From Oryzomicrobium terrae (lineage in GTDB: Bacteria > Pseudomonadota > Gammaproteobacteria > Burkholderiales > Rhodocyclaceae), in NCBI RefSeq assembly GCF_008274805.1, contig NZ_CP022579.1, positions 310,001 to 374,000 of the forward strand: a DNA stretch of 64,000 nt, given 5' to 3'. This document shows, piece after piece, positions 57,462-64,000 of the stretch. Position 1 is the first letter of the stretch, and each line of letters begins with the position of its first letter. Position numbers and translations under genes: made by a program. Below the pieces are notes generated by a model. The model worked only from the letters and a program-made list of their open reading frames with translations, was not told the DNA's origin and did no database searches.

Positions 57462-58901
57462 TCAGGACGTTGCCAGGCGTTCCACCAGGGCTGCCAGGCG
57501 GCGGATGGCCTGATCCAACTCGCGGGACCAGGGCGAGCCGCAACTCAGTCGCAGGTAGTGGTCGAAGCGCCCCGAGTTGGCGAACATCACCCCGGGGGAA
57601 ACCCGGATGCAGTCCTCCAGGGCGGCGTCGAACACCCGCTCGGACGAGAGTTTGCCGGGCAGCTCGATCCACAGCCCGAAGCCTCCGGGCGGGACGTTGA
57701 GACGGGTGCCGGCGGGGAAGTAGGCGGCCACCGCCTCGCCCATCCGCTCGCGTTGCTCGCGCAACTGGGCGCGCAATCGACGGAGGTGACGCTCGAAACC
57801 GCCGGAGGTCATGAATTCGGCCACCGCCAACTGCGACAAGGCCTCGTTGGGGCGTGACTGGGCGTACTTGAGCATCTCCACCCGGGGCCGCCACTTGCCC
57901 GGGGCGATCCAGCCCAGGCGCATGCCCGGGGCCAGGGTCTTGTGCAGGGAGGCGCAGTGGATGACGTTGCCGCTGGTATCGAACGCCTTCAGCGCCGGTA
58001 GTGGCGTGTCGTCGTTGCCCAGGGCAGCGTAGGTGTCGTCCTCGATCAGGGCGATGCTCCGGGCCTCGGCCCAGGCCGCCAGCCGCGCCTTGTGGGCGTC
58101 GGGCATGATCGCCCCGAGGGGGTTCTGCAGGTTGGGGACTACCACCACCGCCTTGATGTTGGCGTAGGCGTCCGCCGCCAGGTCCAGGGCCTCCAGGGAA
58201 ATGCCGGTCTGGGGGCTGGTGGGGATTTCCAGGGCGCGTAGCCCCAGGTTCTCCAGGATCTGCAGCAGGCCGTAGAAGGTCGGCGATTCCACCGCCACTA
58301 CGTCGCCGGGCTGGGCCACAGCGCGCAGCGCCAGGTTGAGGGCCTCGACGCAGCCGTGGGTGACGATGATGTCGTCGGCCCCCAGGGTCATGCGTGCTGC
58401 CAGGGCCTGCTGGGCCAGGGCGGCGCGAAAGGCCGGCGTACCGTTGAAAGGCACCGGGCGGCCGAACAGCTCGGGCTGGTGGCGCAGCACCCGCATCGCC
58501 GCCTGTTGCAAGGCAGCCGCCGGGTAAAGGGATGGCGCGCCGCAGGCCACCGCCAGATTGAGGGCGTCAGGCCGGGCTTGGCCCCGGGCGAGGATCGCCG
58601 AGACGCGCTGGTGGATGCCGATGTATTGGGCCGGGTCGGGCAGGCTGGGATGGGGCTCTTCCACCGGCGCCAGGGTGGCGCGCCGCGGCGGGCGGACGAA
58701 GTAGCCGGAGCGGGGACGGGCCTCCAGCAGCCCCTGGCTTTCCAGGTGGCGGCAGGTCTGCAGGGCGGTGGACAGACTCACCCCGTGGCGCGCCATGAGG
58801 GCGCGCACCGAGGGCATGCGGTCACCGGGGGCCAGGGCCCCGGCGGCGATGGCCTGTCGGTAATGCGTGGCCAGCTGGCGGTAGAGAGGGGCGGCGTCCA
58901 T
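57462..58901 (-). CDS. MocR-family (GntR-aminotransferase) regulator 1
   Basis: The 479-aa protein has a GntR winged helix (about 1-72: PLYRQLATHYRQAIAAGALA with DRMPSVRALMARHGVSLSTA) and a fold-type I aminotransferase-like domain (about 100-475). The latter has NGTPAFRAALAQQ, VTHGCVEALNLALRA, VVPNLQNPLG, ALIEDDTYA and the PLP Lys in ASLHKTLAPGMRLGW. It is divergent from a DUF2917-like gene, its probable target. The metabolic effector is unknown. Confidence 0.92.
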   Translation of the reverse strand: MDAAPLYRQLATHYRQAIAAGALAPGDRMPSVRALMARHGVSLSTALQTCRHLESQGLLEARPRSGYFVRPPRRATLAPVEEPHPSLPDPAQYIGIHQRVSAILARGQARPDALNLAVACGAPSLYPAAALQQAAMRVLRHQPELFGRPVPFNGTPAFRAALAQQALAARMTLGADDIIVTHGCVEALNLALRAVAQPGDVVAVESPTFYGLLQILENLGLRALEIPTSPQTGISLEALDLAADAYANIKAVVVVPNLQNPLGAIMPDAHKARLAAWAEARSIALIEDDTYAALGNDDTPLPALKAFDTSGNVIHCASLHKTLAPGMRLGWIAPGKWRPRVEMLKYAQSRPNEALSQLAVAEFMTSGGFERHLRRLRAQLREQRERMGEAVAAYFPAGTRLNVPPGGFGLWIELPGKLSSERVFDAALEDCIRVSPGVMFANSGRFDHYLRLSCGSPWSRELDQAIRRLAALVERLATS

Positions 58902-58949
58902 GGACCGGATTATGGCCCGGGGCGGCGGGGCGATACAGAACAGATCGAC

Positions 58950-58969
58950 GCTGTTTGTTGCGTAACAGC
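58950..58969. promoter_or_regulatory. inverted repeat between MocR regulator 1 and the DUF2917-like gene
   Basis: GCTGTT-8 nt-AACAGC (58950-58955 and 58964-58969) in the divergent 173-bp gap. Further CTGTT or ACAG copies occur within 40 bp. It may be the regulator's binding site. Confidence 0.35.
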
Positions 58970-59074
58970 AGCGAGCAATCCCCCCTGTTGCGCTTCATTC
59001 TCCCCAGGCGTGTGCCTGTTGGCCCGGGGCCGGGGTGACTACGCTGGAGCCTTCTGTTTATCGGAGGTTCTGCC

Positions 59075-59542
59075 ATGCCTGCCCGTCCCGCTCTTACCCT
59101 GGTTGCCCGCTCCCGGCCCCCGGCAGCATCGGAGGAGGGGGCGCTGCAGACCCTTCCACCGGCAGCACCGGTTCCAGTCATCCAGCGGCTTGCCGCCGGC
59201 CAGTCGCTGCGCTTCTACGCCGAGGCGGGCACCGTCCTGCACGTCCAGTCCGGCCGGGGGGCCTGGATCGGGGCGCCGCAATGGCAGGCCGAACAGTACT
59301 GCCGGGTGCGCCACTCGCTCAGCCCGGGAATGGTGCGGGTGGTGAGCTATGCCGGCTGGCAGACGCTAGCCGCCGATGCGGGAGGGCGCCTGGTCGTGAG
59401 CGTGCGCCTTGCCGAAGCGGTCAGCCTGACCCGCCAAGGCTCCGTGGGGCTGGCCCGCCTGGGTGCCTGGCTGCGGCGTTGCCTGGGGCGCCACGATCCG
59501 GCTGTGGTGCCCGTGCCGCCCCAAGGCATCACGCCCCGCTAG
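59075..59542 (+). CDS. DUF2917-like protein
   Basis: The 155-aa protein has a Pro-rich N-terminus, a beta-rich core (about 35-110, LAAGQSLRFYAEAGTVLHVQ then GRGAWIGAP) that fits the small cupin-like DUF2917 pattern, and a basic C-terminal tail. The start at 59075 follows GGAGG. In many betaproteobacteria a DUF2917 gene lies divergent from a MocR or other regulator, as here. Function is unknown. Confidence 0.65.
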   Translation: MPARPALTLVARSRPPAASEEGALQTLPPAAPVPVIQRLAAGQSLRFYAEAGTVLHVQSGRGAWIGAPQWQAEQYCRVRHSLSPGMVRVVSYAGWQTLAADAGGRLVVSVRLAEAVSLTRQGSVGLARLGAWLRRCLGRHDPAVVPVPPQGITPR

Positions 59543-59574
59543 GCGGGGCAGGTGGAACGTGGCGCTGGGGCCGC

Positions 59575-61092
59575 TCAGCCGTGCCCGGCGGCTTCCGCCA
59601 GGCCTGCGGCCAGCTGCTCCACTGCTGCCGGCAGGATCGCCGTGTCGGTGTTGCCGTAGCCAAGCACCAGACCGTTGCCACCGGGCGGTACGCTGCCCGG
59701 CAGGCAATAGGCGCTTACCGGGCGTGGATCGAGGCTACGCCGGCGCAACGCCGCTACCGCCGTCCGGTCGGCCAGGTGGGGCGGCAGGGCCAGGGTCAGG
59801 TGCAACCCAGCGGCGCCACCGGTGACCGCGGCGGGGATGCTGGCCACCGCCGGCAGGCGCTCGCCGAGAAGGCGGCGCAAAGCCTCCTGGCGCGCCGCAT
59901 AGAGGCGGCGCATGCGTTGCAGGTGGGCGGCGAAGCGGCCCTTGGCGATGAAGGTGGCCAGGGCCTGTTGTTCCACCCCCTGGCCGGGGCGCAGCAGGTC
60001 GGTGACGGCCCGGGCCAGATCGGGGGCGATGGCCTCGGGGGCCACCACGTAGGCCAGGCGTAGGCCGGGCAGAAGGGTCTTGCTGAAGGTGCCCAGGTAG
60101 ATCACCGGCGCGTCGGCAGTGAGCCCTTGCAGGGCCGGCAGGGGGCGGCTCTCGTAGCGGAACTCGGCGTCGTAGTCGTCTTCGAGCAGCCAGGTGCCGT
60201 GGCGGCGTGCCTGGGTGAGCAGGTCGAGGCGTCGCTCCAGGCTCAGCACCGTGCCCAGGGGGTACTGGTGGGCCGGGGTAAGGTAGATCAGGCGGGGCGG
60301 CGCTTCGGCCCAGTCGGCCGCCGTCGGGGCCAGCCCCTGGCCGTCCACGGCAATGCCGCGTACGTTCAGGCCGGCCCAGGCAAAGGCGCTGCGGGCGCCG
60401 GGGTAGCCCGGGTTCTCCAGCCAGGCGGTGGCGCCGGCCTCGGCCAGCAGCCAGGCGCACACGGCGATGGCCCCCTGGATACCCGGGGTGACGATCACCT
60501 GCCGGGGCGTGCAACGCACCCCGCGGGATACCGCCAGGTGGTGGGCGATGGCCTCGCGCAGCAAGGGATCGCCGCCGGGGGGGCTGTAGTGCAACTGGCT
60601 CGGGGTGGCCTCGCGCCAGGCCGCATCCAGGCAGGTGCGCCAGGCGGCGAAGGGAAAACGGCCCAGGTCCGGCACCCCGGGGGAGAACGGCCGGGGCGGC
60701 CCTTCCTGGCCGTGGCGCCGGGCGTTGATCCGGGCGGCCCGGGGTGCCAGGCCGGGCAGCGGCGCAGGGGGACCGGCGGGCGCGCTATCGGGGGCGTCGG
60801 GCACGGACGGTTCGGCACGGGGGGCATCGCCCAGGGGCAGGGCGGCGACCCGGGTGGCGCGCCGGTCGGCGACCAAGTAGCCCTCGGTGAGCAACTGTTC
60901 ATAGGCGTGGATCACCGTGTTGCGCGCCACCACCAGCTCCGCCGCCAGGGTGCGGGAGGCGGGCAGATGGGTGCCGGCGGGCAGGCGGCCGTCGAGTACC
61001 GCCTGGCGCAGGGCGGCGTAGAGCCCCTGGCGGCGCGGGGTGCCGGGGGCGGTGGCGGGACGCAGCAGGTCGAGCAGATGGGCGTAGTCCAT
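59575..61092 (-). CDS. MocR/PdxR-family regulator 2
   Basis: The 505-aa protein has a GntR winged helix (about 20-85, with LYAALRQAVLDGRLPAGTHL then PASRTLAAELVVARNTV), a Pro-rich linker (about 95-130) and an aminotransferase-like domain with VTPGIQGAIAVCAWLLA, ENPGYPGARSAF, LLEDDYDAEFRY and PLP Lys in YLGTFSKTLLPGLRL. This is the PdxR layout. It is divergent from a pyridoxamine-phosphate-oxidase-like gene, which supports a vitamin B6-linked role. Confidence 0.93.
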   Translation of the reverse strand: MDYAHLLDLLRPATAPGTPRRQGLYAALRQAVLDGRLPAGTHLPASRTLAAELVVARNTVIHAYEQLLTEGYLVADRRATRVAALPLGDAPRAEPSVPDAPDSAPAGPPAPLPGLAPRAARINARRHGQEGPPRPFSPGVPDLGRFPFAAWRTCLDAAWREATPSQLHYSPPGGDPLLREAIAHHLAVSRGVRCTPRQVIVTPGIQGAIAVCAWLLAEAGATAWLENPGYPGARSAFAWAGLNVRGIAVDGQGLAPTAADWAEAPPRLIYLTPAHQYPLGTVLSLERRLDLLTQARRHGTWLLEDDYDAEFRYESRPLPALQGLTADAPVIYLGTFSKTLLPGLRLAYVVAPEAIAPDLARAVTDLLRPGQGVEQQALATFIAKGRFAAHLQRMRRLYAARQEALRRLLGERLPAVASIPAAVTGGAAGLHLTLALPPHLADRTAVAALRRRSLDPRPVSAYCLPGSVPPGGNGLVLGYGNTDTAILPAAVEQLAAGLAEAAGHG

Positions 61093-61098
61093 GATTCT

Positions 61099-61140
61099 GG
61101 TTCTATTAATATAGCCTCATATGGTTCTCGATATGGTGCC
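61099..61140. promoter_or_regulatory. direct-repeat operator between MocR regulator 2 and the oxidase-like gene
   Basis: GGTTCT at 61099-61104 and 61123-61128, and GGTGCC at 61135-61140: starts spaced 24 and 12 bp, close to whole helical turns. MocR proteins are known to bind direct repeats. The intervening DNA is AT-rich and carries TATATT on the minus strand as a possible -10. Confidence 0.5.
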
Positions 61141-61194
61141 ACGGGGCCGGTAGGCTCGGGGCTCTTGTTCTACTTTTTCTTCTGGAGCACCGCC

Positions 61195-61866
61195 ATGTCC
61201 GATCCGCTTGAATCCTCCGCCGCCGCGACCGGCACGCCGCCTTCCGCCCGTACCAAGGTGCGCCGCCACCCGGAACGGGCCGCCTACGATCGGGCGGCGG
61301 TAGTGGCCATCGTCGATGCGGCCCTGCTTTGCCACGTGGCCTTCGTTCTCGACGGTGTGCCCCATTGCATTCCCACCGCCTGCTGGCGCGAGGGCGACCA
61401 CCTGTACATCCACAGTGTCCGGGCCTCGCGGCTGGTGGCGGCGCTGACCGGCGGCACCGCCTGTGTCACCGTCAGCCTGGTGGATGGCCTGGTGCTCGCC
61501 CGCTCGGCCCTGCGCCACTCGATGAACTACCGCTCGGTGGTGCTCTACGGCACTTTCGAGGACGTCACCGATCCCGCCGCCAAGGCTGCCTCCATGGCCA
61601 CCTTTCTCGACCACGTGGTGCCCGGGCGGGCAGCCCTGGTGCGGCCGCCGGATGCCAAGGAGCTGGCCGGCACCGCCTTGCTGCGGGTGTCCCTGGCCGA
61701 AGCCTCGGCCAAGGTCCGTTCCGGTCCGCCCAAGGATTTGTTGGGCGACCTGGCGTGGCCGGTGTGGGCCGGGGTGGTGCCCCTTGCCCTGGAGAGCGGC
61801 GCCCCACTGCCCGAGCCCGGCTGCGCCGCCCTGCCGTTGCCGCCGGTGCCTGCTCGTTACGCCTGA
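61195..61866 (+). CDS. pyridoxamine 5'-phosphate oxidase-like flavin-binding protein
   Basis: The 223-aa protein has the split-barrel fold of the Pyridox_ox_2 type. It starts with TKVRRHPERAAYDRAAVVAI and VAFVLDGVPHCIPTACWREG, then DHLYIHSVRASRLVAAL, VSLVDGLVLARSALRHSMNY and RSVVLYGTFEDV. Such proteins bind FMN or F420-like cofactors; a true PNPOx role is not certain, as the family is broad. Divergent transcription from the PdxR-like gene suggests that it is the regulator's target. A dispersed repeat follows its stop. Confidence 0.85.
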   Translation: MSDPLESSAAATGTPPSARTKVRRHPERAAYDRAAVVAIVDAALLCHVAFVLDGVPHCIPTACWREGDHLYIHSVRASRLVAALTGGTACVTVSLVDGLVLARSALRHSMNYRSVVLYGTFEDVTDPAAKAASMATFLDHVVPGRAALVRPPDAKELAGTALLRVSLAEASAKVRSGPPKDLLGDLAWPVWAGVVPLALESGAPLPEPGCAALPLPPVPARYA

Positions 61867-61888
61867 GGCATGACGGAGCGCAAGGAAA

Positions 61889-61980
61889 GACGGGCATCTT
61901 CACGGTATCCACTTGGAGATGCCCGTGTTTAAAGGCGTTTAGAAGGCCATGCCTGGAGATGCCCGACTGGCGCGGGGTTT
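61889..61980 (+). repeat. 92-bp dispersed intergenic repeat (copy 4)
   Basis: Begins GACGGGCATCTTCACGG and ends ATGCCCGACTGGCGCGGGGTTT; gap-free match in length to 19685-19776 (minus). ACGGGCATCT (61890-61899) is exactly complementary to AGATGCCCGT (61917-61926), and AGATGCCCG recurs at 61957-61965, so alternative hairpins are possible. Confidence 0.75.
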
Positions 61981-62110
61981 GCGCGACCGCCTTGGCGATA
62001 TTCCTGTTTTGGCTGGCGTGCCGGGAACGGCGACGCCAGATCGGCGCAACTTCCTGGCGTCGATGCGGGTCTGATCCCAGGCAACCCTCAATCCTGCCGG
62101 GAGGTGCTTC

Positions 62111-62401
62111 ATGAACAAGGTCATCTGGGTGCTGTGGCCGTCCTTTGTTGCTGCGGTGATCGCCGAATTCGTCTTCTTCTGGGTGATCAACCCGCAGCAG
62201 CTGTACTTCCTCGGCGAGCCGGTGGAAATGTCGTCCTACGCCACCTACTCGGTCGGTTTCCTGCTGTTCTGGCTGGTCTGCGCCGGCTCCAGCCTGCTCA
62301 CCTGGTTCATGCTGCCGCAGCGGCCCCAGGCGGATCACCATCACGAACCGGACGGGCGCACCGCGCCGCACCACGGCTCAGGCCTGACCTCGGCGCACTG
62401 A
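62111..62401 (+). CDS. small two-TM membrane protein
   Basis: The 96-aa protein has two TM helices (about 5-26, VLWPSFVAAVIAEFVFFWVI, and about 45-67, GFLLFWLVCAGSSLLTWFML) and a hydrophilic tail with HHH and further His residues. I do not recognise a named family; it looks like a conserved betaproteobacterial small membrane protein. ATG 62111 follows GGGAGGTGC. The next gene, icmF, has its own promoter and operator. Confidence 0.75.
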   Translation: MNKVIWVLWPSFVAAVIAEFVFFWVINPQQLYFLGEPVEMSSYATYSVGFLLFWLVCAGSSLLTWFMLPQRPQADHHHEPDGRTAPHHGSGLTSAH

Positions 62402-62461
62402 CCGTTCCGCGCCGTCCGCGGCTGCCTGGATGGAGCCCGACGGTTGCCGGGGCGGAGCAAG

Positions 62462-62490
62462 TTGACGTTGACGTCAACGTTAGCTAAGGT
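62462..62490 (+). promoter_or_regulatory. icmF promoter with LiuR/MerR-like operator in its spacer
   Basis: TTGACG (62462-62467), 17 nt, TAAGGT (62485-62490). The spacer region holds the perfect 16-bp palindrome ACGTTGACGTCAACGT (62465-62480). An operator inside the -35/-10 spacer is the MerR-family arrangement, and the sequence resembles the LiuR box known for branched-chain amino acid catabolism. Confidence 0.6.
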
Positions 62491-62598
62491 GCCACCACTC
62501 CCCGGCCTCGATCGGACCCGTCGGGCCGGCCCCGCCCGCCTTGCGGCGCCCGGGCCGGCCCAGCCTTCCTGCCCTGCTTGCTTTCCGGAACCTCGCCC

Positions 62599-64000
62599 AT
62601 GACCGACCTTTCCGTTGCCCACAAGCTCGTCCCCTACAAGCCCCGCCACAAGGTGCGCTTCGTCACCGCCGCCGCCCTGTTCGACGGCCACGACGCCTCG
62701 ATCAACATCATGCGCCGCATCCTGCAATCCACCGGCGCCGAGGTGATCCACCTGGGGCACAACCGGTCCGTGGGCGACATTGTCAACGCCGCGTTGCAGG
62801 AAGACGTGCAGGGCATCGCCATTACCTCCTACCAGGGCGGCCACGTCGAGTACTTCAAGTACATGATCGACCTGCTGCGCCAGCACGGCGGCGAGAACAT
62901 CAAGGTGTTCGGCGGCGGTGGCGGGGTGATTGTGCCCTCCGAAATCGCCGAGCTGCACGACTACGGCGTGACCCGCATCTATTCCCCCGGCGACGGCCAG
63001 TCCCTGGGCCTGCAAGGCATGATCAACGAGGTGGTGGAAACCTCCGACTACGACCTGACCACCGCCGCGCCCCAGGGCGTCGAGGCCGTGCTCGCCGGGC
63101 TGCGCTCCGGCGACCGGCGCACCCTGGCCAAGGTCATCACCGCCCTGGAGAACGGCGCCTACGGCGACGACGTCAAGACTGCCCTGCGTGAGGCTGCCGC
63201 CCAGACCGCCACGCCGACCCTGGGTATCACCGGCACCGGCGGCGCCGGTAAATCGTCGCTCACCGACGAGCTGGTGCGCCGCTTCCGCCTCGACCAGGAC
63301 GACCGGCTCAAGCTCGGCATCGTCTCCATCGACCCGTCGCGCAAGCGCACCGGCGGCGCCCTGCTGGGCGACCGCATCCGCATGAACGCCATCGAGGGTG
63401 CCAACATCTACATGCGCTCCCTGGCCACCCGGGATACCGGCAGCGAGATTTCCGCCGCCCTGCCCGAGGTGATCGCCGCCTGCAAGGTGTCCGGCTTCGA
63501 CCTGCTCATCGTCGAGACCTCGGGCATCGGCCAGGGCGACGCGGCCATCGTCCCCCACGTGGACGCCTCCCTGTACGTGATGACCCCCGAGTTCGGTGCC
63601 GCCAGCCAGCTGGAGAAGATCGACATGCTCGACTTCGCCGACTTCGTGGCCATCAACAAGTTCGACCGCAAGGGCGCCGAGGATGCCCTGCGCGACGTGC
63701 GCAAGCAGTACCAGCGCAACCGGGAGCGCTTCGCCGAGCCCACCGACGCCATGCCCGTGTTCGGCACCATGGCCGCCCACTTCAACGACGACGGCGTCAC
63801 CGCCCTCTACCAGGCGCTCATCGAGCGCCTGGCCGAACTGGGCCTGACCCTCCAGCCGGGCAAGCTGCCCAAGGCGGCGGCCAAGCAGTCCTCCTACCAG
63901 CAGGCCATCGTGCCGCCCAAGCGGGTGCGCTACCTGGCCGAGATTTCCGAGGCGGTGCGCGGCTACCACGCCCACACCGACGAGCAGGTCAAACTGGCCC
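62599..64000 (+). CDS. icmF: fused isobutyryl-CoA mutase IcmF, 5' part
   Basis: The frame is open from ATG 62599 to the window end (467 codons seen). Residues about 15-145 are a B12-binding domain with FDGHDASINIMRRILQ (D29-x-H31) and HLGHNRSVGDIV. Residues about 205-415 are a MeaI/MeaB-type GTPase chaperone with GITGTGGAGKSSL (Walker A), SIDPSRKRTGGALLGDR, ETSGIGQGD and NKFDRKGAED. The mutase substrate domain begins near residue 440 and runs off the end. IcmF isomerises isobutyryl-CoA and butyryl-CoA (and pivalyl-CoA in some). The fusion of B12 domain, GTPase and mutase is typical of IcmF and separates it from methylmalonyl-CoA mutase. Confidence 0.95.
   Translation, partial: MTDLSVAHKLVPYKPRHKVRFVTAAALFDGHDASINIMRRILQSTGAEVIHLGHNRSVGDIVNAALQEDVQGIAITSYQGGHVEYFKYMIDLLRQHGGENIKVFGGGGGVIVPSEIAELHDYGVTRIYSPGDGQSLGLQGMINEVVETSDYDLTTAAPQGVEAVLAGLRSGDRRTLAKVITALENGAYGDDVKTALREAAAQTATPTLGITGTGGAGKSSLTDELVRRFRLDQDDRLKLGIVSIDPSRKRTGGALLGDRIRMNAIEGANIYMRSLATRDTGSEISAALPEVIAACKVSGFDLLIVETSGIGQGDAAIVPHVDASLYVMTPEFGAASQLEKIDMLDFADFVAINKFDRKGAEDALRDVRKQYQRNRERFAEPTDAMPVFGTMAAHFNDDGVTALYQALIERLAELGLTLQPGKLPKAAAKQSSYQQAIVPPKRVRYLAEISEAVRGYHAHTDEQVKLA

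Overview
The window reads as chromosomal core DNA from a high-GC betaproteobacterium. The gene sets metK-lpxL-lpxM-dapF-DUF484-xerC, hslVU, lptM-lysA with divergent cyaY, mrcA with divergent pilMNOPQ-aroKB-gltBD, and glmU-glmS are typical of that class. An Azospira/Dechlorosoma-like member of the Rhodocyclales is my best guess; this rests on gene order and protein style, not on a search. Nearly all sequence is coding, with many 4-nt ATGA/GTGA overlaps that mark operons. I see no tRNA, rRNA, CRISPR array, prophage or insertion sequence.

Layout. 1-1.1 kb: C-terminus of a HerA-like ATPase and an unknown gene pair. 1.3-4.9 kb: a lipoprotein solute-binding protein coupled to a membrane PAS-GGDEF-EAL protein. 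5.0-11.9 kb (minus strand): methyl-cycle genes. A sigma70 promoter and an S-adenosylhomocysteine (SAH) riboswitch precede ahcY, a LysE-type exporter, tlyA and metF. An HD-GYP protein follows, then metK with an attenuator-like hairpin in its leader. 12.0-18.1 kb: two lipid A acyltransferases, a GNAT acetyltransferase, dapF, DUF484, xerC and a ferritin-like/VIT1 fusion. 18.4-19.6 kb: rlmI.

19.8-26.8 kb: a zinc-homeostasis operon. It holds a Fur-family regulator (probable Zur) behind a perfect 7-1-7 palindrome, a small cysteine-rich membrane protein, two COG0523 GTPases, an outer-membrane barrel protein, and a ZnuA/C/B-like ABC transporter. 27.0-31.4 kb: a double-STAS protein, hslVU and an AEC carrier. 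31.5-34.7 kb (minus): RegB/RegA redox two-component system, a GST and Hsp15. 34.8-39.2 kb: lysA, lptM, cyaY and mrcA. 39.4-46.1 kb: type IV pilus pilMNOPQ, then aroK-aroB. 46.2-52.6 kb: a possible 80-nt RNA, then gltB-gltD. 52.7-57.3 kb: a three-TM winged-helix protein, glmU, a small membrane protein and glmS. 57.4-61.9 kb: two MocR-type regulators, each divergent from one gene (a DUF2917-like gene and a pyridoxamine-phosphate-oxidase-like gene). 62.1-64 kb: a small membrane protein and the 5' part of icmF behind a MerR/LiuR-like operator.

The most interesting non-coding signals are: a dispersed intergenic repeat (two 92-bp copies and two partial copies sharing the core CTGGCGCGGGGTTT), the terminator-like hairpin in the metK leader, and the promoter-to-terminator unit between aroB and gltB. 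Nothing here is clearly a new defence or mobile system; the best leads are regulatory.
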